A stretch of 8,434 nucleotides of DNA from Bacillota bacterium (GCA_012518325.1 JAAYSR010000095.1:1-8434); one strand, 5' to 3'. Shown: positions 1 to 7,300, counted from the first letter of the stretch. Numbers and translations: made by a program. The notes: a model not told the origin generated them from the letters alone.

Positions 1-237
1 ATGGTGCCCGCAGCCATTGCAATCCCGATCAATTCTACAGGCAGCTGGGATGCCTTTTGGGCCGTTGCGGCCTTTTTGTTTGGCATCATCGAGTACATCA
101 ACTATTTTTGGTACAGGCTGAGTTATGGCAAATCGGGCTTCAGCATCAGATTGCTGCTGAAAACAAAACCGCAAAAATCAAGCATTAATAAGCTGATCGG
201 GCCGCCGAGTGTACATCTAGGGGGTGAGGACTTCTGA
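1..237 (+). CDS. C-terminal part of a small membrane protein (5' end probably outside window)
   Basis: This is the end of an open frame that is already open at base 1 and stops with TGA at 235-237. The visible 78 residues contain one clear hydrophobic segment (about residues 18-40, rich in Ala, Phe, Ile, Trp and Tyr), preceded by a shorter apolar stretch (residues 2-10). A basic, Ser/Lys-rich cytoplasmic-looking tail follows from about residue 44. An ATG lies exactly at base 1, but no upstream sequence is available to judge a ribosome binding site, and the protein begins mid-hydrophobic, so a 5'-truncated longer membrane protein is more likely than a complete 78-residue one. I do not recognise the family with certainty and assign no function. 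The stop codon overlaps the proposed CTG start of the next gene by four bases (CTGA), which suggests translational coupling. Confidence 0.6.
   Translation: MVPAAIAIPINSTGSWDAFWAVAAFLFGIIEYINYFWYRLSYGKSGFSIRLLLKTKPQKSSINKLIGPPSVHLGGEDF
220..230 (+). promoter_or_regulatory. Ribosome binding site supporting a CTG start at 234
   Basis: A run reading GGGGGTGAGGA lies within the last codons of the preceding gene. It matches the anti-Shine-Dalgarno complement well and places a suitable gap of about 4-6 bases before the CTG at 234. No comparable purine run lies at a usual distance before the ATG at 276. The site therefore favours the upstream, non-ATG start for the P-loop protein. Confidence 0.6.
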
Positions 238-785
238 AACTTGTTTTTTTAATTGGAAATACTGCTGTAGGAAAAATGACAGTTGGGCAAGAACTAATGA
301 AAATAACGGACTTGCGCCTTTTTCACAATCACATGACCATTGAACCGGTGCTGGAAATTTTCGGCCATTATCATTCGAGGGCAGTGGCGAGGATGCGGGA
401 AGTCATTTTCGAGGAGTTTGCCGAATCAGACAATTACGGACTGATCTTTACATATATGTGGGCCTTTAACCATCAGTCCGACTGGGATTATGTTGAGCAT
501 GTGTCGAACCTGTTCAAGAGGCATGGAGCAGACGTTTATTATGTGGAACTTGTTGCACCCCAAGAAATACGGCTGCAGCGCAATGAAACAGAGAATCGGC
601 TGAAGCACAAGGCTTCCAAAAGGGATATAGAGGCATCTAACCGAAGGCTGATCGAGGATGACAGGAAATACCGCTGTGTCAGCTGCCCTGGGGAGATACC
701 CTTTGAAAACTACATCAAGATCGATAACTCCAATCTGTCGCCGCTGGAAGCGGCCAGGATGATCAAAGAACGCTTTAACCTATAA
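234..785 (+). CDS. P-loop NTPase, shikimate-kinase/AAA-like small kinase, with probable CTG start
   Basis: A predicted soluble ATP-binding protein of 183 residues; its substrate is unknown. Starting at the first ATG (276) would cut off the nucleotide-binding loop. Reading upstream in frame adds 14 residues that form a beta strand and a complete Walker A, GNTAVGKMT, at residues 8-16. The only plausible initiator there is CTG at 234, because an in-frame TGA at 225 closes the frame and a good ribosome binding site lies just before the CTG. The rest keeps the look of small P-loop kinases: a hydrophobic strand ending in YMWAF near residue 77, a YVELVAP strand near 105, and an Arg-rich lid-like segment (about residues 112-145). 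It overlaps the previous gene by four bases and lies 36 bases before the NUDIX gene. Family-level function is fairly secure; substrate is not. A sequencing error or A-to-C change in an original ATG would give the same picture. Confidence 0.75.
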   Translation: MKLVFLIGNTAVGKMTVGQELMKITDLRLFHNHMTIEPVLEIFGHYHSRAVARMREVIFEEFAESDNYGLIFTYMWAFNHQSDWDYVEHVSNLFKRHGADVYYVELVAPQEIRLQRNETENRLKHKASKRDIEASNRRLIEDDRKYRCVSCPGEIPFENYIKIDNSNLSPLEAARMIKERFNL

Positions 786-807
786 TTGCGGTGAGGCGTT
801 CTGGGGC

Positions 808-816
808 AGGTGATCT
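808..816 (+). promoter_or_regulatory. Ribosome binding site for the NUDIX gene
   Basis: AGGTGATCT is an exact match to the 3' part of the consensus AGGAGGTGATCT, which is complementary to the 16S rRNA tail. It lies five bases before ATG 822. An alternative GTG at 810 lies inside this site and would have only a weaker GGGG run upstream, so ATG 822 is chosen. Confidence 0.6.
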
Positions 817-821
817 CAATT

Positions 822-1259
822 ATGGATAGAGACAGGGCGTTTGCTGCTATTCTTTTGGACGGAAAAATAGCCATGGTTAGAGTAGATGAAAAGGACAGAT
901 CATACTGGACTCTTCCCGGAGGCGGCGTTGAAGAGGGAGAAAGCCGTGAAGAAGCGGCGGTCCGTGAGGCAATGGAAGAAACCAATCTGAAGATCAAGAT
1001 CGTTAGATTCTTGTTCCAGGGAAAATATGCAGCCGGCACTGAATATTGCTACCTTGCTGAACCGACAAAGGGAGGACAGCACATTCAACTAGGGCATGAT
1101 CCGGAGCTGGAAGTGAATGAACAGGTTTTAAAACAGGCAGAGTGGATTCCCATAGGCGATCTCAAGGATGATCTGCATGTCACCAGGGTAATAAAAGCAT
1201 TGAGCCAGGAAGAGATCGAAAAATACAAGATTGATTTGCAGGGGTGTCTTGATTTGTAG
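822..1259 (+). CDS. NUDIX hydrolase
   Basis: A 145-residue, single-domain NUDIX pyrophosphohydrolase, expected to cleave a nucleoside diphosphate linked to another moiety using Mg2+ or Mn2+ in the cytoplasm. The NUDIX box is visible at residues 34-56: G34, E40, then R48-E49-A50-M51-E52-E53. The catalytic REUxEE core is intact. The last conserved Gly of the box (EExGU) is Asn55 here, a tolerated variation in some family members. The preceding WTLPGGG is the usual entry to the box. Length is normal for a minimal NUDIX protein, with no extra domain to indicate a substrate. It lies between the P-loop protein and the acetyltransferase, 52 bases before the latter. Substrate cannot be assigned; sanitation of damaged nucleotides is one possibility among many. 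Confidence 0.9.
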   Translation: MDRDRAFAAILLDGKIAMVRVDEKDRSYWTLPGGGVEEGESREEAAVREAMEETNLKIKIVRFLFQGKYAAGTEYCYLAEPTKGGQHIQLGHDPELEVNEQVLKQAEWIPIGDLKDDLHVTRVIKALSQEEIEKYKIDLQGCLDL

Positions 1260-1298
1260 TATGGACAATATGGGCGATCATATTTCAATACGGGAATT

Positions 1299-1306
1299 GG
1301 GGGGAA
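1299..1306 (+). promoter_or_regulatory. Ribosome binding site selecting ATG 1312
   Basis: GGGGGGAA lies five bases before ATG 1312. The frame is open further upstream (TTG 1231, ATG 1261, ATG 1270), but those starts would overlap or abut the NUDIX gene, lack a comparable site, and add residues with no resemblance to the start of a GNAT fold. Confidence 0.55.
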
Positions 1307-1311
1307 CTCAA

Positions 1312-1911
1312 ATGGCTATATCAATCCGCAGGCTGGTTCCGGAGCTCGCAGAGGACTATGTGCATTTCTTTGACAGTACGCCCCATGACGACAATGTGGA
1401 TGAACACAAGTGCTACTGCGTGTGCTGGTGCAGCGATGACAGCAAGGGCAAGGACTTTTCCACAGTGGAGAAACGGAGAGCATACGCCTGGCAATATGTT
1501 AAAGAGGGCAAAATTCAAGGCTATCTGGCCTATGCTGGGCAGCAGGCTGTTGGCTGGTGCAACGCCAATACGAAATCCGACTGCCTGGAATGTGAAAGTT
1601 GGCGCAGGTTTATGGGCTATGTGCCTCTAGAAGATCCTGGCGAAGACAGCAAGGTGAAATCCATCTTTTGCTTTGTGGTTGCACCGGAATGGAAACGAAA
1701 AGGCATTGCCACACAGCTTTTGGAACGCGTGTGTGCCGATGCAGCCCGTGAAGGCTTTGACATTGTGGAAGCCTACCCCCACAAGGGAGCATATTATCAA
1801 GCATCGGATTTCGGCGGCCACTTGGAGATGTATCTGAAAAATGGGTTCCAGGTGTCTTTTGAAAATGAACAGGGGTATGTAGTGCGGAAATATTTGAATG
1901 AGCAAGCATAG
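1312..1911 (+). CDS. GNAT family N-acetyltransferase with N-terminal C-x-C-x-C-x-C stretch
   Basis: A 199-residue acetyl-CoA-dependent N-acetyltransferase. The acetyl-CoA binding motif A is clear at residues 122-137: VVAPEWKRKGIATQLL, fitting V-x-P-x-x-(R/K)-x-x-G-x-A. A strand reading SIFCFVV comes just before it, and a C-terminal YLKNGF segment matches the usual GNAT motif B region. The N-terminal third is unusual: after an acidic stretch (residues 21-31) come Cys34, Cys36, Cys38 and Cys40 alternating with Tyr, Val and Trp. Further cysteines are at 83, 91, 94, 120 and 141. The alternating cysteines could bind a metal or be redox-sensitive; I have a general impression that clostridial relatives share them, but that is memory, not a check. 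The acceptor substrate is unknown. It follows the NUDIX gene and precedes the sugar isomerase-like gene by 36 bases. Confidence 0.85.
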   Translation: MAISIRRLVPELAEDYVHFFDSTPHDDNVDEHKCYCVCWCSDDSKGKDFSTVEKRRAYAWQYVKEGKIQGYLAYAGQQAVGWCNANTKSDCLECESWRRFMGYVPLEDPGEDSKVKSIFCFVVAPEWKRKGIATQLLERVCADAAREGFDIVEAYPHKGAYYQASDFGGHLEMYLKNGFQVSFENEQGYVVRKYLNEQA

Positions 1912-1947
1912 CAGGGGCAATGAAACACTAAAGAACGGAGTGAGCCT

Positions 1948-2820
1948 ATGCAAATTGGAGTGAGTTCCTATAGTTTCAGCCAAAGTTCTCTTGACATCTT
2001 TGAAACCATTAAAAAGGCCAAAGAGATGGGCTTTGATGTGATTGAGTTCGCCGGTTTCCCCAATCTCCCGGAGGGTGAAACAGCACTTTCCTTTGCGCCT
2101 AGAGTGCGGAAAGCCTGTGACGAGGCCGGCCTTAGAGTTGCCAACTACACTATTTGGGCTGATTTCATCAACGGATCCAACGGAAACTTAGAGGCTGAAA
2201 TCGAACGGGTCAAGGACGAAGTGCGGGTGGCACAAATCCTTGGTGCTCCAGGCATGCGCCATGATTCTACCTGGGGCTGGCCCGCCGGCAAACAGGGAGC
2301 CCGGGGTTTTGACGAGGCCCTGCCCATTCTCATTGAAGGCTGCCGGGCAATCACTGAGTTCGGGGCGGAACTGGGCATAAAGACTATGGTGGAAAATCAT
2401 GGCTATTTTTGTCAGGACAGCGAGCGTATGGAAAAGCTCGTTAACGGTGTGGACCACCCGAATTTCGGCGTACTCTTGGACATGGGCAATTTCTTGGTTG
2501 TAGACGAAGACCCTGCTCAGGCTGGAGGACGCTTGATGCCTTACACCTTCCATGTCCATGCCAAGGACTTTCATGTCAAGTCAGGGAATGAACCTGATCC
2601 TGGCCAGGGATGGTTCCCGACCCGAGGGGGCAACTACCTGCGCGGCGCCATTGTCGGCCATGGGGAAGTGCCCATTGTCCAGATCCTGAGGATCATGAAA
2701 AACGCCAACTACTCAGGAGTGCTGTCCATAGAGTTTGAAGGCCTGGAAGATCCTTTGCAGGCCATTCCCATCGCTTTGGAAAACCTAAAACGCTACCTGG
2801 CCAGTGTCTATGACGAATGA
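1948..2820 (+). CDS. Sugar phosphate isomerase/epimerase-like protein (xylose isomerase-type TIM barrel)
   Basis: A 290-residue cytoplasmic protein of the AP-endonuclease-2/xylose-isomerase-like TIM-barrel superfamily, whose members isomerise or epimerise free or phosphorylated sugars and inositols using a divalent metal. The barrel starts with IGVSSYSF (residues 3-10) and a GFDVIEF strand (28-34). Likely metal ligands fall at the usual strand ends: Glu149 in MVENHG, Asp178 in LLDMGN, His202/His204 in FHVHAKD and Glu262 in SIEFEG. The length is typical and the set of residues looks complete, so an active enzyme is expected. A GGAGTGAG site at 1937-1944 supports ATG 1948. No kinase, transporter or dehydrogenase for a sugar lies nearby, so the substrate is open. 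The gene sits in the same direction as its neighbours with short gaps and is probably co-transcribed. Confidence 0.88.
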   Translation: MQIGVSSYSFSQSSLDIFETIKKAKEMGFDVIEFAGFPNLPEGETALSFAPRVRKACDEAGLRVANYTIWADFINGSNGNLEAEIERVKDEVRVAQILGAPGMRHDSTWGWPAGKQGARGFDEALPILIEGCRAITEFGAELGIKTMVENHGYFCQDSERMEKLVNGVDHPNFGVLLDMGNFLVVDEDPAQAGGRLMPYTFHVHAKDFHVKSGNEPDPGQGWFPTRGGNYLRGAIVGHGEVPIVQILRIMKNANYSGVLSIEFEGLEDPLQAIPIALENLKRYLASVYDE

Positions 2821-2869
2821 TTCAGCCCGCGTTGAGCAACACTAACCAAAAGAAGCGGGGAGATTGTCA

Positions 2870-3313
2870 GTGCCGGATAATCAACGTTACATTGACACTT
2901 TGAATGAGCTGCTGAAAGGTGAGCTCATGGCCATGAACATCTACAAAGAAACAGATGACATACAGGGCGATGAGCAAGTGACGGCTATGCTCGCTGAGTT
3001 CGCCAGAGATCATCAGGAACATGCCAGGCTGTTGACCAATCGGATTCACGAGTTAGGCGGGACACCAATAGAAACTGCGGGCTTGCCCGGCGCCATGGCT
3101 GACATTACAGCCAAAGTCAATGCACTGATGGGCCCATCCCATCTGCTGGAGCAGATCTACGGGGGTGAGGATAAAGGAGTTCATGCCTATGAGGACCGCA
3201 TAGATGAACTGGATCCCAAGAGTCAAGAACTGGTCAGAAGGATCATGGATACTGATCATGATCACCTGAGACGGTTTAAGGAAAGAATGGAAGCGGAAAA
3301 GAGCCGGCATTAA
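2870..3313 (+). CDS. Ferritin-like four-helix-bundle protein (DUF2383/PA2169-like)
   Basis: A 147-residue protein predicted to be almost wholly helical, with four long amphipathic helices (about residues 5-30, 34-62, 75-112 and 117-145). Carboxylate and histidine side chains occur in each: Glu18, Glu50/His51, Glu100/His105 and His130/His132. This is the pattern of the ferritin-like superfamily, closest in style to the DUF2383/PA2169-type proteins, for which a di-metal site is suspected but function is poorly known. The turn LGGTPIE between helices 2 and 3 is typical of that group. GTG 2870 is preferred to TTG 2864 because the GGGGAGA at 2857-2863 is then six bases away rather than touching the start. 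Transcription ends at the hairpin at 3327-3354. A role in metal handling or oxidative stress is inference only. Confidence 0.75.
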   Translation: MPDNQRYIDTLNELLKGELMAMNIYKETDDIQGDEQVTAMLAEFARDHQEHARLLTNRIHELGGTPIETAGLPGAMADITAKVNALMGPSHLLEQIYGGEDKGVHAYEDRIDELDPKSQELVRRIMDTDHDHLRRFKERMEAEKSRH

Positions 3314-3326
3314 GCTGCACTGTTTC

Positions 3327-3354
3327 GCAGGCGCGCCTAAGCGCCGCTTTTTTT
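3327..3354 (+). terminator. Rho-independent terminator after the ferritin-like gene
   Basis: A GC stem GGCGC (3330-3334) pairs with GCGCC (3341-3345) around a six-base loop. It can be extended by GC/GC pairs across a bulged A and is followed by a run of seven T (3348-3354). It lies 13 bases past the stop codon and directly before the next promoter, so it closes the upstream transcript. Confidence 0.8.
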
Positions 3355-3355
3355 C

Positions 3356-3388
3356 CCTTGACATTGACGTAACGTAAAGGTTTATCCT
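3356..3388 (+). promoter_or_regulatory. MerR-type promoter with operator dyad in the spacer
   Basis: The -35 box TTGACA (3358-3363) is a perfect consensus. A -10 box TATCCT (3383-3388) follows with a 19-base spacer, the long spacing typical of promoters activated by MerR proteins; TTTATC at 3381-3386 would give an ordinary 17-base spacer instead. An imperfect dyad, CCTTnACnTT then seven bases then AAnGTnAAGG, spans 3356-3380, centred at 3368. It overlaps the -35 box and occupies most of the spacer, the normal position for a MerR-family operator. Autoregulation by the gene just downstream is the natural inference. Confidence 0.7.
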
Positions 3389-3408
3389 TGTAACTGGAAG
3401 GTGATTGT

Positions 3409-4164
3409 ATGGAATACACTGTAAAGCAGTTAGGCGATTTAGCGGGAGTAAGCGGCCGCACTCTGCGCTATTATGATCAAATCGACCTGCTCAAACCAAC
3501 CATGGTTAATGAATCCGGCTACCGGATCTACGGACCCAGAGAAGTGGATCGCCTGCAGCAGATCCTGTTTTACCGGGAGCTGGGCGTCGATTTGAGTACA
3601 ATCAAGGATCTGCTGGACTCGCCTGACTTCAACGAACGAGATGCTTTGCGTGAACACCATCAGCAGCTTCTGGAAAAAAGAAAGCAGCTGGATCTGCTGC
3701 TGCGCAATGTAGAACAGACTCTGGCTGCACTTGAAGGGGGAAAACCAATGACAGATCAAGCGAAATTCATGGGCTTCAAAGAGCGGTTAATCAAAGACAA
3801 TGAAGAAAAGTACGGCAGAGAAGTCCGGGAGAAATATGGAGATGAAGCAGCGGACGCCTCCAATGCCAAACTGATGGGGCTGACAGAAGAGCAGTTCGCT
3901 GAAATGCAGAGACTTGCCGAAGAGATCATCGCATCCCTTGTCAAGGCTGTGGGCAAAGAAAAGCCCGAGGGGCCGGAAGGGCAAAGGATTGCAGAACTTC
4001 ACCGCCAATGGCTCAGCTTTACCTGGCCGACCTACTCCAAAGAAGCCCATGCAAATCTAGCGGAGATGTATGTGGCAGATGAGCGTTTCACCGCCTATTA
4101 TGACCAGCATAGGGAAGGCGCTGCCCAGTTTCTCCGAGATGCCATTGCAGCCTATGCGAAGTAA
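3409..4164 (+). CDS. MerR family transcriptional regulator with TipAS ligand-binding domain
   Basis: A 251-residue regulator of the TipAL/Mta type. Residues 2-70 form the MerR winged helix-turn-helix: YTVKQLGDLAGVS then RTLRYYD (residues 17-23), with the wing at GYRIYG. A long dimerisation helix follows at about 75-110 (LLEKRKQLDLLLRNVEQTL). Residues 118-250 match the TipAS antibiotic-recognition domain, a helical, globin-like pocket, with the characteristic KYGREVREKYGDEA start and the YVADERFTAYYD segment near the end. Relatives bind bulky drugs and switch on multidrug efflux or drug-binding proteins by untwisting a long promoter spacer. ATG 3409 has the strong site GGAAGGTGAT at 3396-3405. 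It is a single-gene unit with its own promoter and terminator. No efflux pump lies beside it here, so autoregulation is the only target the window supports. Confidence 0.9.
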   Translation: MEYTVKQLGDLAGVSGRTLRYYDQIDLLKPTMVNESGYRIYGPREVDRLQQILFYRELGVDLSTIKDLLDSPDFNERDALREHHQQLLEKRKQLDLLLRNVEQTLAALEGGKPMTDQAKFMGFKERLIKDNEEKYGREVREKYGDEAADASNAKLMGLTEEQFAEMQRLAEEIIASLVKAVGKEKPEGPEGQRIAELHRQWLSFTWPTYSKEAHANLAEMYVADERFTAYYDQHREGAAQFLRDAIAAYAK

Positions 4165-4176
4165 TGTCAGCCACTG

Positions 4177-4216
4177 AGGAGCCGATCTGGTCAAGAACCA
4201 GGGGGCTCCTTTTTTG
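4177..4216 (+). terminator. Rho-independent terminator after the MerR/TipAS gene
   Basis: AGGAGCC (4177-4183) pairs with GGCTCCT (4204-4210). A second inner stem CTGGT (4187-4191) pairs with ACCAG (4197-4201) around a CAAGA loop, and a T run (4210-4215) follows. The long two-part hairpin begins 13 bases past the stop codon and should separate this gene from the large gene downstream. Confidence 0.88.
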
Positions 4217-4342
4217 TACCCTATTTGAAGGTTTTGGCAGGGGAATCGTCTCCCGGGCCTTTTGTCATTCGTTTACAAGGGAATCGTGTTTATTTAGCTA
4301 ATATATAGCAATAGTGATTTTTAGGAAATGGAGGCTCTTTTT
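4217..4342 (+). other. Intergenic leader before the large activase gene
   Basis: These 126 bases lie between a strong terminator and the next start, so they should hold the promoter of the large gene. The AT-rich stretch from 4288 to 4310 contains TAATAT (4299-4304) and an eight-base palindrome TTAGCTAA (4294-4301). A TTTACA at 4272-4277 resembles a -35 box but is 21 bases from TAATAT, so no confident promoter can be drawn. The nonamer GGGAATCGT occurs twice (4241-4249 and 4279-4287). The ribosome binding site GGAGG is at 4330-4334. Confidence 0.4.
4330..4334 (+). promoter_or_regulatory. Ribosome binding site selecting TTG 4343
   Basis: GGAGG is followed after eight bases by TTG 4343. The alternative ATG at 4361 has no purine-rich site at the right distance. 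The six residues added by the TTG start (METLVH) lead directly into the first strand of the ATPase fold, so the TTG start is preferred. Confidence 0.65.
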
Positions 4343-7300
4343 TTGGAAACGCTCGTACACATGGGAATTGATGTCGGCTCTACAACAGCAAAAATCGTGA
4401 TTCTAAATGAGCAGCTGGAAGTAATCTTCTCCAAATATGAAAGGCATTACGCTGACATAAAGGAGTCTGTTGTGAGCCTGATCACACATGCCTATGAAGC
4501 ATTCGGCGACTGTCCGATCACATTGAACATTACAGGTTCCGGCGGAATAGCCGCGGCAGAGCTCCTGCAAGTTGAGTTTGTACAGGAGGTAATTGCGGGG
4601 ACGAAGGCGATCCAGACATTTCATCCGGAAACAGATGTTGTGATCGAGCTTGGGGGAGAAGATGCCAAGATCACGTTTTTCCAGGACGGCATCGAGCAAA
4701 GGATGAACGGCATTTGTGCCGGGGGGACAGGCTCCTTCATCGATCAGATGGCCGTCCTGCTCAGGACTGATGCTGCAGGCCTCAATGAACTGGCCAAGGG
4801 CTATGCCACGATCTATCCCATTGCCGCACGCTGTGGAGTTTTCGCCAAATCGGACATTCAGCCCCTCCTAAATGACGGTGCCGCCAGAGAAGATGTGGCA
4901 GCTTCCATTTTCCAGTCTGTAGTGGTTCAAACTGTCAGCGGCCTGGCTTGCGGCAGGACGATTAAAGGGAATGTTGCTTTTCTTGGCGGTCCCTTGTACT
5001 TTCTGTCAGAGCTGCGGCAGCGGTTTATCGAGACTTTAGAGTTAGAAGACCATCAGGTGATCTTTCCCGAGAATCCCCAGCTGTATATTGCAATTGGGGC
5101 TGCTTTGCAGGCACGGGATCAGGAGCCAATGGCCTTTTCTGCCCTTATGGACAGGATTAATCAGCTGCGGGATGTATCAATTGAGCCGACGATAAGGCTT
5201 AGGCCTTTGTTCCGCAGCCAGCAGGAACTCGATGAATTTCGCGAGCGGCACGGGCGGCATTCTGTCGCAAGAAGGGAGCTCGCAGGCTATGAGGGTAAAT
5301 GTTTCCTGGGCCTCGATGTGGGTTCGACCACAACCAAGGCAGCTCTCATTGACGACAAGGGAGCAATATTGCACAGCTATTACGGCAGCAATGAAGGCAA
5401 GCCCCTAGAGTCTGTGCGCAAAGCGGTGCTTGGGTTGTACGATGTGCTGCCCAAGGGCGCTAAGATCGCCAATTCAGTGGTCACCGGCTACGGCGAAGGC
5501 TTGATCAAAGCTGCGCTGCAGGTGGATATCGGTGAAATAGAGACGGTGGCCCATTACAAGGCGGCTGAGTTTTTCCGGCCAGGTGTCGATTTTATCCTGG
5601 ATATCGGCGGCCAGGACATGAAATGCCTCCATGTCAAGGATGGAGCCATTGATAACATCCTGTTAAACGAGGCCTGTTCTTCAGGCTGCGGCTCCTTTCT
5701 GGAAACCTTTGCGTTTTCCCTAAACTTAAGCATCGAGGAGTTTACTGAAGCAGCGTTGCTGGCCCCGAACCCTGTTGACCTCGGGTCGCGCTGCACTGTG
5801 TTCATGAACTCCAGGGTGAAGCAGGCCCAAAAGGAAGGCGCCACCGTCGGCGAGATTTCTGCCGGACTGGCCTATTCCGTGGTCAAGAACGCTCTCTACA
5901 AAGTGATCAAACTGAGAAGCAAGGAAGAACTGGGAGAAAAGGTGGTCGTGCAGGGCGGGACCTTCCATAACGATGCGGTTTTGCGGGCCTTTGAACTTCT
6001 TTCAGACGTTGAAGTTGTCCGGCCGGACATAGCCGGAATTATGGGGGCTTTTGGAGCAGCATTGATTGCCCGGGAACGCTATGCAGAAGGCTGTCAATCC
6101 ACCTTGCTGGACCGGGAGGCTTTGGAGGCGCTCTCGGTGGAGACAAAGCTCACAAGGTGCAAGGGCTGCTCCAACAACTGCCTTTTGACCATCAACTATT
6201 TCGGCCAAGGGCAGCGGCATATTTCCGGCAATCGCTGCAGCAAGGGTGCGGGAGCAGAAAAGCCCAAGCAGCATTTGCCCAACCTTTATGACTATTCCTA
6301 TGAAAGGCTGTTTTCTTACAAGCCCCTGGATCCAAATGCGGCTAAGCGGGGGCGCATCGGCATTCCAAGGGTTCTGAACATGTATGAAAACTATCCCTTT
6401 TGGTTCACCCTCTTTACCGAGCTGGGCTTTTCTGTGGTGCTCTCAGCCCGTTCGACGAAGGAGATATATGAAAAAGGGATGGAGACAATTCCGTCGGAAT
6501 CGGTCTGTTATCCTGGCAAAATTGCCCACGGCCATGTCGTTGACTTAGTGGAAAAGGGTGTGGATGTGATTTTCTACCCCTGCCTGACCCATGCCCAGAA
6601 AGAGCAGCAAGACGCCGACAACAACTTCAACTGCCCGATTGTGATTTCTTACCCGGAAGTTGTCAAAAACAACGTGATCCAGGTGCAAGAGTCAGGCATC
6701 AAGTATCTGTATCCGTTCCTGCCGTTTGACCATAAGGGCAGGCTAACGGAACGGTTGGCTGAAGAACTGGCTCAGCTGGGTGTAAGTGCGGATGAAGTGG
6801 TAAAAGCCGTGGACAAAGCCTGGGCTGAACAGCAGAGGTACAGGGATGACATGAGAAGGAAGGGCGAAGAAACCCTTGCCTACCTTGCTGAACATAACCT
6901 CAAAGGGATTGTGCTGGCGGGACGGCCCTATCATCTTGATCCAGAAATTAACCACGGCATCCCTGAAATGATAAATGACCTGGGCATGGCGGTGCTGACC
7001 GAAGATTCTGTCGCGCATTTGGGCCAAGTAGTCAGACCCTTGCGTGTTGTGGATCAATGGGCATACCACTCCCGCCTGTATGCGGCGGCAAGTTTTGTCG
7101 CCGGGGAAAAGAACCTCGAGCTTGTGCAGCTAAACTCTTTTGGCTGCGGGCTTGACGCGGTTACAACCGATCAAGTGGAAGAAATCCTGTCTGCACGGTC
7201 GAAAATGTATACCTGCCTGAAAATTGATGAGGTCAATAACCTGGGGTCAGCTAGAATCAGAATCCGCTCCCTCCAGGCGGCCATGGCTGAACGGGACAGG

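Noticed and set aside
276..785. ATG 276 as start of the P-loop protein
   Set aside because: It falls at residue 15, within the Walker A motif, and would remove the nucleotide-binding loop.
1231..1311. Upstream N-terminal extension of the GNAT gene (TTG 1231 or ATG 1261)
   Set aside because: It overlaps or abuts the NUDIX gene end, lacks a good ribosome binding site and adds unconvincing residues; GGGGGGAA before ATG 1312 is much better.
2188..2574. 128-codon open frame on the minus strand
   Set aside because: It is antisense to the sugar isomerase-like gene, which has intact metal-ligand motifs; this is a shadow of its codon pattern.
4272..4304. Sigma-A promoter TTTACA / TAATAT before the activase gene
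   Set aside because: The 21-base spacer is too long for a standard promoter, and no better pairing was found; it is described only as part of the leader.
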